In this document: in pieces, positions 1 to 6,245 of the stretch
Position numbering within the stretch: position 1 is the first letter of the stretch
Layout: each line of letters opens with the position of its first letter
Assembly (NCBI GenBank): GCA_030590585.1
Contig: JAUUYD010000070.1
Span: forward strand, 1 to 8,731
Source of the DNA: Spirochaeta sp.
GTDB taxonomy: Bacteria; Spirochaetota; Spirochaetia; Spirochaetales_E; Spirochaetaceae_B
Direction of reading: 5' to 3'
DNA: 8,731 nucleotides
Made by a program: the position numbers and the translations under genes
Notes under the pieces: model-generated
The model's input: the letters and a program-made list of their open reading frames with translations, nothing else
Told to the model about the DNA's origin: nothing
Database searches by the model: none

Positions 1-223
1 ACCTGTTCTTGCCATTTTTGGAGAAAAAGATACTGTTATTGGTAAAAAAGGCATGAAAATTCTTGAAACAGGTTTAAAAACTGATTTTAAATGTATTGAA
101 CTGCCGGGCTGCGGTCATTACATACCTTACGAACCTAATCCCGGAAGTAAAGAGGCTGCCATGGATGAGGTTCTTCAGTGGTTTGAGGGAAAAGCCAATC
201 CTGTGCCGCTTATGGTCCATTAA
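1..223 (+). CDS. Alpha/beta hydrolase, C-terminal fragment (5' end outside window)
   Basis: An open frame enters from the left edge (first whole codon at base 2) and ends with TAA at 221-223, giving 73 visible residues. It begins with PVLAIFGEKD, the typical strand that carries the acidic catalytic residue or its neighbour late in alpha/beta hydrolases. About 29 residues later comes LPGCGHYIPYE, which matches the strand-8/loop element carrying the catalytic His (GH, visible residue 39). A final amphipathic helix (DEVLQWFEG) is also usual for the fold. The nucleophile Ser and the lid lie outside the window, so substrate and exact family (esterase, lipase, peptidase or haloperoxidase-like) cannot be read. 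The gene sits 25 bases upstream of manA on the same strand and may share its transcript. Confidence 0.75.
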   Translation, partial: PVLAIFGEKDTVIGKKGMKILETGLKTDFKCIELPGCGHYIPYEPNPGSKEAAMDEVLQWFEGKANPVPLMVH

Positions 224-229
224 TGCCCT

Positions 230-234
230 GGAGG
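230..234 (+). promoter_or_regulatory. Ribosome binding site of manA
   Basis: GGAGG lies 14 bases before ATG 249, just downstream of the hydrolase stop codon at 221-223. The spacing is longer than usual (5-10), but no better site exists. It supports starting the protein at 249 rather than within the hydrolase gene. An alternative ATG at 223-225 reaches a stop after eight codons. Confidence 0.5.
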
Positions 235-248
235 ATTATAATATTCTG

Positions 249-1496
249 ATGAAATCTTTTTATTTACTGAACAACAAGGTACGGGACTATGCATGGGGTC
301 ATCATCAATACATACCTGATTTTCTTGGAATCCCCAATCCTGATGATAATCCTTATGCAGAACTCTGGATGGGGGCTCACCCCCTTGCCTCATCCCGAAT
401 AGATTCCGAATTGCAGGGCGGTATTCAACAGATTGATCTTGGGGACTTTATTTCAACGGACTCGGAAAATATATTGGGGCCGCAAATCACCCTGGAATAC
501 GGACGACTGCCATACCTTTTAAAACTGCTTGCTGCCGGTAATGCTCTTTCAATTCAAGCTCATCCTTCGAAGCAAATGGCGGAAGAAGGTTTCAAGAGAG
601 AAGACGATGCCGGTATACCCAGGGATGCGGCTGACAGAAATTACCGGGATGACAATCATAAACCCGAAATAATCATGGCCATAACAAAATTCACGGCAAT
701 GATAGGCTTTCGGGAAACTGCTGGAATACTGAAATATTTCTCGGAATTGAAGCAGTCTGGGAAATTAAAAATCTTACTCGCTCAGGTATCACTGAGGATG
801 AGGGAGAGTCCTTCTGAAGCACTTCAGGTATTCTTTGAAGGGATACTCGGCCTGGATAAGGATTCAACAGATATGATTCTTAATGCGGCGAATATTGAAT
901 CGAAAAATACCAATAACTGCTGGAACCCGATTCAACGCCGTTGGGTGAGGCAGCTGGCAGCTGCTTTTCCAGGGGATATTGGCGCAATAGCTCCGCTTTT
1001 TCTCCACATTGTTGAGCTGCAGCCCGGAGAAGCCCTCTATCAGCCTGCCCGGGCTCTTCATGCCTATCTGGAAGGTTTCGGATTGGAACTGATGGCTAAT
1101 TCAGACAATGTTTTACGAGGTGGTCTGACAAAAAAACACATCGATGTACCCGAATTGATGAAAGTACTCAAATTCGAGGCTTCAAAGCCCGCTATTCTCA
1201 CCAACGGAGTTCCGGATATCAATGGTATCAGCCATTATTCAACCCCAACTCGTGAATTTACCCTGGGAACGGCAGCTGTCTCTGCAGCCGGGGATATATC
1301 TCTAAAATCCGGCAGAGGTCCCTTGATTGTACTGGCTATGGAAGGTGATGTAATCCTGAGGGATGGTTTTGAGGAATTAAAACTGACCCGGGGCTGCAGT
1401 GCATTTATTCCCTGGAATGCCCGGGAAGTTAATATTACAGGTAACGGACATATCGCATTAGCTGAAGTTGGGAGTGTCTTCGGGAGCGGAGTATGA
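249..1496 (+). CDS. manA: Mannose-6-phosphate isomerase, type I (ManA)
   Basis: A 415-residue protein that interconverts mannose-6-phosphate and fructose-6-phosphate in the cytoplasm with one bound zinc, feeding mannose into glycolysis or fructose-6-phosphate towards GDP-mannose. The start opens with KVRDYAWG, a hallmark of type I enzymes (residues 10-17). The usual zinc ligands are visible: Gln103 and His105 in SIQAHP, Glu140 in DDNHKPE, and His271 in ARALHAYLEG. NSDNVLRGGLT (284-294) carries the conserved active-site Arg290. The C-terminal cupin region (about 320-415) is complete, and the length fits the family. The frame is open upstream to base 96, but those residues overlap the hydrolase gene and are not family-like, so ATG 249 is preferred. 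GGAGG at 230-234 precedes it by a rather long 14 bases. The gene overlaps the next one by 4 bases (ATGA). Confidence 0.96.
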   Translation: MKSFYLLNNKVRDYAWGHHQYIPDFLGIPNPDDNPYAELWMGAHPLASSRIDSELQGGIQQIDLGDFISTDSENILGPQITLEYGRLPYLLKLLAAGNALSIQAHPSKQMAEEGFKREDDAGIPRDAADRNYRDDNHKPEIIMAITKFTAMIGFRETAGILKYFSELKQSGKLKILLAQVSLRMRESPSEALQVFFEGILGLDKDSTDMILNAANIESKNTNNCWNPIQRRWVRQLAAAFPGDIGAIAPLFLHIVELQPGEALYQPARALHAYLEGFGLELMANSDNVLRGGLTKKHIDVPELMKVLKFEASKPAILTNGVPDINGISHYSTPTREFTLGTAAVSAAGDISLKSGRGPLIVLAMEGDVILRDGFEELKLTRGCSAFIPWNAREVNITGNGHIALAEVGSVFGSGV

Positions 1497-1939
1497 GATT
1501 CTGGATAGATGGAGATTCATGTCCGCGTAAAGCCATGGAAATCGCTCTCAGGGCTCAGGGGCGTCAGGGATTGCAGGTTGTGGTTGTGGCCGACAGAACT
1601 GTACCTGGTGTTGAAGAACATGGAGCAGCAATGATACTTGTGCCCCATGGTTCAGGGAATGCCGATGATATTATCCTGGCAGATTCCGACAAAGGCGATA
1701 TTGCACTCACCAGAGATTTCGTTCTGGGGATCAAACTCCTTGATAATGGCTTAAAGGTGATAAATGACCGGGGAAAGCTGTGGAATCTACGTGATTTAAA
1801 AAATCGTGCGGAAGAGGCCGAGTTGATGCAGGCTCTCAGAAACGGGGGTATTGCAAAGAAAGCCGCACGAAATTACAGCCCCGAGGATAGTCATAATTTT
1901 GCAGCCACCCTGGACAGGCTCCTCAACGATTCTCCATAG
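1493..1939 (+). CDS. UPF0178/DUF188 family protein (YaiI/YqxD-like)
   Basis: A 148-residue cytoplasmic protein of the YaiI/YqxD family (DUF188), a widespread group of unproven function often related to PIN-like nuclease folds. Family marks are the N-terminal WIDGDSCPRKAMEIALRA (compare the usual VDADACP), an acidic NADDIIL near residues 57-62, the central GDIALTRDFVLG (68-79, compare GDLVITADIPLA), NDRG (91-94), and a C-terminal helix ending near residue 144. Asp6, Asp8, Asp58/59 and Asp75 could form an acidic metal site of PIN type; this is inference. The length is normal. The start ATG overlaps the manA stop as ATGA, and GGGAG at 1482-1486 is correctly spaced, so translation is probably coupled to manA. 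The 3' end overlaps the convergent GH18 gene by 17 bases. Confidence 0.9.
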   Translation: MRFWIDGDSCPRKAMEIALRAQGRQGLQVVVVADRTVPGVEEHGAAMILVPHGSGNADDIILADSDKGDIALTRDFVLGIKLLDNGLKVINDRGKLWNLRDLKNRAEEAELMQALRNGGIAKKAARNYSPEDSHNFAATLDRLLNDSP

Positions 1940-2975
1940 CCCGATAAATAGCCGTTGTCAGAGAGTCGCTGCCGTCTGAATCATAGAAGGGTTCCCAGAC
2001 AAAAACGCCTCCCAAACCTCTGTTTATTGCCCATTCGGTTTTACTTTTTATTGTGGATGGCCCGTTGAAAAAGTAACCACCTGCCTCATCATCATTGTAT
2101 CCCGGAGAATAATTCCGGGTAATTTCAGCGTAATTCATGGTTCCTGTCCAGTAATCCTCGGATTCAGGGGAGTAGATTCTTCCATAATAGGGGAGGCCGA
2201 GTACCAGTTTATCCGAAGATTGATTGAATCGTTTCAGAATGATTTCCGTATCTGCTTCAGCTGATTCAAAAGTGGAATGTCTCCCGTATCCGTCATAGGC
2301 CATCAGATGAATCTCATCAACCATATCAAAAAGTTCCTGATCCGGGAGCCTCCAACGGCTTAGCGCCAGAGAAAGAACTGTCCCTTCAGGCAGCTGTTTC
2401 TTCAGGGCTTCAACCAGAATTTTGATGGATAATATTTCATAATCCTTCGGTGCTGCGGGAAACTCCCAATCAATATCAATTCCATCCAGTTTGTAATCCC
2501 GACTGATTTCGGTAAGACGAAGTACAAGGTTCTCGAATTCTTCTTTATCTGAAACAACAGGCATGAAATCTTTGCTGCTGCCCAGCAGGGAGAGATAAAT
2601 CCTTGGCTCTGATTCGCTGATGATGGATTGTAAATAGGAAATATGTCCCGGGTCTGGTGTATATGCGCTTAAAAAATCTTCATCCAGAGGAATATGCAGG
2701 TAATAGGAATTAAATCCCCGACCAAGTCTGAGACTCCAGCTCCGTTCATACCAGTACTCAGGCAGCTTCTTCTCCGGAGGTATCTTGTAGTCGGCGAATA
2801 TCAGTCCATCCCAGACACCGGGGGCTGGGTCATAAGATGGTCGCCTGAGGGTACTGAGGGCTCCGGGTAAGAAGTTAAGGCGATAAGCAGGGATGTATGC
2901 ACCTGTATCAAAAGCAGGAACTAAGGTAGGGAAAATCAGCAGTAGAAAAAGTATAATACTGTAATATAACTTCAC
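1923..2975 (-). CDS. Secreted glycoside hydrolase family 18 protein (chitinase-like)
   Basis: A 350-residue exported protein. Residues 1-21 (MKLYYSIILFLLLIFPTLVP) form a Sec signal peptide with a short basic start, a hydrophobic core and a likely cut near residue 21. The GH18 signature is intact in KLDGIDIDWEFP: Asp164, Asp167, Asp169 and the catalytic acid Glu171 give DxxDxDxE. Other family elements are HLMAYDGYG (223-231, with the Tyr-Asp pair 227-228), LGLPYYGR (259-266) and GGVFVWEPFYD (322-332) with the conserved C-terminal Trp327. The upstream SxGG-type motif is degenerate (YLSLLGSSKDF). It probably acts on chitin-like or other N-acetylglucosamine-containing polymers outside the cytoplasm; there is no visible carbohydrate-binding module or anchor. 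The start codon is GTG, with no Shine-Dalgarno sequence in front of it. Neighbours give no clear pathway. Confidence 0.9.
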   Translation of the reverse strand: MKLYYSIILFLLLIFPTLVPAFDTGAYIPAYRLNFLPGALSTLRRPSYDPAPGVWDGLIFADYKIPPEKKLPEYWYERSWSLRLGRGFNSYYLHIPLDEDFLSAYTPDPGHISYLQSIISESEPRIYLSLLGSSKDFMPVVSDKEEFENLVLRLTEISRDYKLDGIDIDWEFPAAPKDYEILSIKILVEALKKQLPEGTVLSLALSRWRLPDQELFDMVDEIHLMAYDGYGRHSTFESAEADTEIILKRFNQSSDKLVLGLPYYGRIYSPESEDYWTGTMNYAEITRNYSPGYNDDEAGGYFFNGPSTIKSKTEWAINRGLGGVFVWEPFYDSDGSDSLTTAIYRAMENR

Positions 2976-2982
2976 GTGGGCA

Positions 2983-3012
2983 ATAATGTGCGCCGGGCGG
3001 GTTGAGGGTCAA
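2983..3012 (-). promoter_or_regulatory. Possible sigma-70-type promoter for the GH18 gene
   Basis: On the minus strand TTGACC (3007-3012) is followed after 18 bases by CATTAT (2983-2988), five and four of six matches to the -35 and -10 consensus. The predicted transcript start falls at about 2976, almost at the GTG start codon (2975), so the message may be leaderless or nearly so. This is consistent with the missing ribosome binding site, but is unproven. Confidence 0.35.
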
Positions 3013-3015
3013 GCT

Positions 3016-3021
3016 TATAAT
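3016..3021 (+). promoter_or_regulatory. Possible -10 element for the ArsC-like / ylqF operon
   Basis: A perfect TATAAT stands 34 bases before ATG 3056 in the divergent intergenic region, which would give a leader of about 28 bases including the ribosome binding site. No recognisable -35 hexamer or extended -10 TG is present at the right distance, so an activator or another sigma factor might be needed, or the match may be chance. Confidence 0.35.
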
Positions 3022-3043
3022 GTACAGCTGGAACCGGGAGGTT

Positions 3044-3047
3044 GAGG
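3044..3047 (+). promoter_or_regulatory. Ribosome binding site deciding the ArsC-like start
   Basis: GAGG lies 8 bases before ATG 3056, and GGGAGG at 3036-3041 lies a little further up. This favours 3056 over the in-frame ATG at 3020, which would add 12 non-family residues and would overlap the candidate -10 element. Confidence 0.6.
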
Positions 3048-3055
3048 AATTCGGT

Positions 3056-3400
3056 ATGTCACTTCAAATAATTGGAACTGCCAAGTGCAGGGATACCAAG
3101 AAATGCAGATTGTGGTTTGAGCAGAGAGGGATATCTTTTCACTTTGTGGATCTGGGGAAGAGATCATTGAGTCCGGGGGAGCTGAAGGCCATTGCTGCTG
3201 TCATACCATGGGATGATATGATGGACCGGGAGGGTAAAGTCTGGAAGAAAAAACAGCTGGAATGGAAGGATTTTGATCCCGAAGAAGAACTTTGTGAAGA
3301 TTCCCTCCTCTTAAAAACTCCTGTTGTTCGTGATGGAAAGAACATTTTTATCGGATATGAACCCGAATTATGGGAGAATTTTTCAAAGGGCGGTAATTAA
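3056..3400 (+). CDS. ArsC/Spx/YffB-like thioredoxin-fold protein
   Basis: A 114-residue cytoplasmic protein of the arsenate-reductase-like (ArsC/Spx/YffB) family. The first strand and turn read IIGTAKCRDTKKCRLWFEQRGI, split here by position: strand 3-8, Cys11 at the position of the family nucleophile, then helix residues 13-24. The pattern resembles the YffB form (NCDTIKKARRWL). The cis-Pro element is KTPVVRDGK (87-95, Pro89), followed by a strand and GYEPELWE (100-107), the usual C-terminal end. A second cysteine, Cys17, and a third, Cys80, are present, so a disulfide cycle is possible. True arsenate reduction is not supported by the context: no ars genes are nearby. The gene opens an apparent operon; its stop is one base before the next ATG. 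Substrate and role are unknown. Confidence 0.82.
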   Translation: MSLQIIGTAKCRDTKKCRLWFEQRGISFHFVDLGKRSLSPGELKAIAAVIPWDDMMDREGKVWKKKQLEWKDFDPEEELCEDSLLLKTPVVRDGKNIFIGYEPELWENFSKGGN

Positions 3401-3401
3401 T

Positions 3402-5381
3402 ATGAGTGAAAGAGCTAAACGCTTTTTTGGGAATTTGAAGTTTCTATTTGACGATATGGATATTGCTGATGACGTCCCCTCCAATACGGCTTTACTATTT
3501 TTTGACGCCCTGGCCGGTAAGGGCGGCGATGCCGAGCTGCCGCCGCCATTTAAGGGATCTGTTTCGGTTCTTCACACTGAGTTTGACAAAGCTGCTTCCG
3601 GCAGCAGGAAAACAGAATTTGAAAGACTTGAAGAACTGTTTGAAAACAGAGATTTTCCTGTAGCTGTATCAAAGAAAAAGGCCGCAGAAACTCTATGGGC
3701 AGCGTTATTTCCCGAAGCCCTGCATTTAAGTGCCGATCCGAAGGAACAAATCCGCCATTTAAGAGATAGCCGCATTATCCGCATAGAAAAGCTCGCCGAA
3801 AGTCCTGTGAAGCACCCGGCGAAGGAAATACTTTTCACTTCCAATGTTCTTCTTTCACCTCCGGTACAGACCGTTTTGAATGGGATTAAAACTGCTGATG
3901 AAAATATAGAAAATGTAATACACGGATCGGCAAAGGCAGGGGAAGAGAAGCAGAAATACTGGTACGATCATCCAATTCCCATTGGAACAGCTTGTGAAAA
4001 TGATGAAGCCGTTTACGGCCTTGCAGGTCTTGCACAGGCACTGGATTTCGAGAAGAAAAGAGGTAATGCGGATGCAGACGATCGGCTGCAGATCCTGCTG
4101 TCGGTTTCTGTCACTCATTCAGGCCTTCACGAATGGGCTCTGCCCTGGCTGCGTGAACAAACCGGCAGAACAAGTGCCGGCAGTTTGGAATATCTTGATG
4201 TATATGCCTTTACCGAGGATGACGCTGCAAAGGTTGTGGATCTCCTCAAACCCTGGCTTGATAACCCCGATGAGGCTGATAATTTAAAGCGAACCTTTGG
4301 AGTTGATGGTGAATACGGCCGTCATTACTCTTTCCTGAAAGCCCTTCCGGCATTGTGGTCGATACTGATTGATTCCGGGTTGAGGGCCACTTTTAAGATT
4401 GATCTTGATCAGGTATTTCCTCAAAACGAACTCAGTAATGAAACAGGTAAAAGCGCCTTTGAGCATTTTCAAACACCACTTTGGGGCAGCCTGGGGAAGG
4501 ATACTGACGGCAGGGATGTGGAACTTGGAATGATTGCCGGCGGCCTGGTGAATGAAAAAGATATTTCATCCGATATATTCACTTCGGATATTCCCTGGCC
4601 TGAGGCATTACCGAAGGGAGAAGATCTTCTCTTTTTCAAACAACGCCCTATGGCTGTTTCCACCCGATCTGAGATAATGACACGATACTCTGCCTCCAAG
4701 GCCCTTGACGGGGTAACTCAGGCCATACAGAGGATACATGTTACAGGCGGAACCAATGGTATACGCTTCGATGCCCTCCGCCGCCATCGGCCTTTTACCC
4801 CTTCATTCATCGGCCGCGCGGAAGATCAGGGATACCTGCTTTCAGTGATTACCGGCCGGGAAAAAGAACCTCTGCTGCGTTACGCGCATGCATCAGGTTT
4901 ACTGATGAGACATGATAAGGAAGCATTTGCAGCTGCCGCAGTGAAGGCTGGTAAAGCCGGATCGTATGTTGGAGATCTGATACGGCTATTTGTATTTTCT
5001 CAATATGCGGATATTCTTCCCGGCGGACCTGCCGCAGTCAAGAAGCAGGTAGATCCTTTCACAGGATGTTTTATTACTGAAATACCGGCTATTCTGGCTT
5101 TGCTCCGGCTGACCCTGCATCTTCTTGGATCAGAGGGAGGCAGCAGCAGTGAACGTGGAGCATTATTGAAGCTGGCAGGAGAAAGACTGCCTGAGTGGGT
5201 ACATAAAGGAGAAGAAAAAGCAGAAGAATTACAAGCCCTCTGGAATTCTGAACGGCGGGCCTGGGATACTTACTACAACGCTTTAAACAGACTTGAAACA
5301 GCCCTTGGCAACAATGATGTCAAGGCTGTTGAAACCGCGAAGTCATTTAGAGATGTTCTTAAAAACTGCAGAATTATATAA
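3402..5381 (+). CDS. Large protein resembling a GT-A-type nucleotide-sugar transferase; function unknown
   Basis: A 659-residue soluble protein with no signal peptide or membrane segment. I cannot name a family with certainty. The middle looks like a metal-dependent GT-A glycosyltransferase: TFKIDLDQVFPQ (330-341) holds a DxD-type triplet (Asp334, Asp336) after a helix in GEYGRHYSFLKALPALW; GMIAGGLVNEKDI (376-388) resembles a core strand and turn; PSFIGRAEDQGYLL (467-480) resembles the ED motif that carries the catalytic base in inverting GT-A enzymes; RYAHASGLLMRHDK (493-506) has two His that could complete a metal site. Residues 1-180 are a charged, helical N-terminal region and 580-659 a helical, Lys/Glu-rich tail. 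ATG 3402 follows the previous stop by one base, with AAAGGG at 3385-3390; the frame runs further upstream but only inside the ArsC-like gene. Its TAA overlaps the ylqF ATG by one base. A transferase role is inference from motifs. Confidence 0.6.
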   Translation: MSERAKRFFGNLKFLFDDMDIADDVPSNTALLFFDALAGKGGDAELPPPFKGSVSVLHTEFDKAASGSRKTEFERLEELFENRDFPVAVSKKKAAETLWAALFPEALHLSADPKEQIRHLRDSRIIRIEKLAESPVKHPAKEILFTSNVLLSPPVQTVLNGIKTADENIENVIHGSAKAGEEKQKYWYDHPIPIGTACENDEAVYGLAGLAQALDFEKKRGNADADDRLQILLSVSVTHSGLHEWALPWLREQTGRTSAGSLEYLDVYAFTEDDAAKVVDLLKPWLDNPDEADNLKRTFGVDGEYGRHYSFLKALPALWSILIDSGLRATFKIDLDQVFPQNELSNETGKSAFEHFQTPLWGSLGKDTDGRDVELGMIAGGLVNEKDISSDIFTSDIPWPEALPKGEDLLFFKQRPMAVSTRSEIMTRYSASKALDGVTQAIQRIHVTGGTNGIRFDALRRHRPFTPSFIGRAEDQGYLLSVITGREKEPLLRYAHASGLLMRHDKEAFAAAAVKAGKAGSYVGDLIRLFVFSQYADILPGGPAAVKKQVDPFTGCFITEIPAILALLRLTLHLLGSEGGSSSERGALLKLAGERLPEWVHKGEEKAEELQALWNSERRAWDTYYNALNRLETALGNNDVKAVETAKSFRDVLKNCRII

Positions 5382-6229
5382 TGGCGAAAGTTCAATGGTT
5401 TCCCGGCCACATGGCCAAAACAAAGCGGCTGATCAGCGAGAACCTCAAACGTGTTGATGTAGTAATCGAGGTACTTGATGCACGGGCGCCTCTGTCCAGC
5501 CGGAACCCTCTCCTCAGGGAGTTAACATCTTCCAAACCACGTCTTGCGGTTTTGAACAAGGATGACCTCGCGGATCCCACAGCTACGGCACTCTGGGCAA
5601 AACGCTTCAGGGAAGAGGGTCGTACCCTGCCTGTGAGAGTTTCCGCTACATCCCGTAAAGGTCTGGATTCAATTCAAAGGTCCTGCCGGGAACTATGCCG
5701 AGGTGCCAAGTGGCTTTCCAGGCGGCCGGTACGCGCATTGATTACCGGTATTCCCAATGCCGGTAAATCAACTCTTATCAATGCTCTTTCAGGCAGGCAC
5801 AGAGCCGCTGCAGGAGCTACTCCCGGATTAACCAGAGACCTCAGGCGTATTCCCATAAATAACAAGTTTGAATTATTCGATACCCCCGGCCTGCTTTGGC
5901 ATAAATTTGAAGATCCTCTTACCGGACTGATACTTGCCTCCCTGGGTGCAGTAAAAGAAACTATTCTTCCTGATGAAGAAGTTACCGGTGAGTTTCTCTA
6001 TTATATGTCCAGAGCTTATCCTGCGGTGTTAATGGAGCGTTATAAACTTGAAGAACTGCCACAAACACCGCATGATCTTGTAGAGGCCGTGGGGCGTAAA
6101 CGAGGCTGTTTAATTGCCGGCGGCAAGGTTGATTGGCCCCGGGCCTGCCAGATGGTTCTCAAAGATCTCCGGGAGGGACGTTTCGGACCGGTCAGTCTGG
6201 AATGGCCTGACGGCAGGGGATGGAGTTAG
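5381..6229 (+). CDS. ylqF: Ribosome biogenesis GTPase YlqF/RbgA
   Basis: A 282-residue circularly permuted GTPase, the same length as Bacillus RbgA, where this family is known to act in late assembly of the 50S ribosomal subunit. The N-terminus QWFPGHMAKTKR is diagnostic. The G motifs come in permuted order: G4 NKDD (59-62), G5 SAT (88-90), G1/P-loop GIPNAGKST (123-131), G2 Thr147 in GATPGLT, and G3 DTPG (167-170). Like other members it has a hydrophobic residue instead of the usual catalytic Gln after G3. Residues from about 180 on form the C-terminal helical domain that binds rRNA in the family. ATG 5381 overlaps the upstream stop (TAATG) and has no ribosome binding site of its own, so it is probably translated by reinitiation after the 659-residue gene. 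The 3' end overlaps the convergent gene by 4 bases. Confidence 0.96.
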   Translation: MAKVQWFPGHMAKTKRLISENLKRVDVVIEVLDARAPLSSRNPLLRELTSSKPRLAVLNKDDLADPTATALWAKRFREEGRTLPVRVSATSRKGLDSIQRSCRELCRGAKWLSRRPVRALITGIPNAGKSTLINALSGRHRAAAGATPGLTRDLRRIPINNKFELFDTPGLLWHKFEDPLTGLILASLGAVKETILPDEEVTGEFLYYMSRAYPAVLMERYKLEELPQTPHDLVEAVGRKRGCLIAGGKVDWPRACQMVLKDLREGRFGPVSLEWPDGRGWS

Positions 6230-6245
6230 TTCCCCGGCCTTGCCG
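6211..6245. terminator. Hairpin spanning the convergent stop codons of ylqF and the secreted protein gene
   Basis: CGGCAGGGGA (6211-6220) can pair with TCCCC (6231-6235) and TGCCG (6241-6245), leaving a five-base bulge (6236-6240) and a ten-base loop that contains both stop codons. There is no T-run on either side, so it is not a standard intrinsic terminator. It could still slow polymerase or protect 3' ends for both convergent transcripts. Part of it is constrained by coding on both strands. Confidence 0.35.

Noticed and set aside
237..242. Perfect TATAAT just before manA
   Set aside because: It lies between the ribosome binding site and the start codon and has no -35 partner; a transcript from it would begin at the ATG and lose the GGAGG.
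96..248. In-frame N-terminal extension of manA (51 more residues)
   Set aside because: It overlaps the hydrolase gene almost wholly, and the added residues are not like the family, whose members start close to the KVRDYAWG element.
3002..3055. Longer start for the ArsC-like protein (TTG 3002 or ATG 3020)
   Set aside because: Added residues precede the first strand of the fold, and ATG 3056 has the better ribosome binding site.
3522..3547. GGCGGC...GCCGCC inverted repeat
   Set aside because: It lies inside the coding sequence (Gly-Gly and Pro-Pro-Pro codons) and is explained by codon use.
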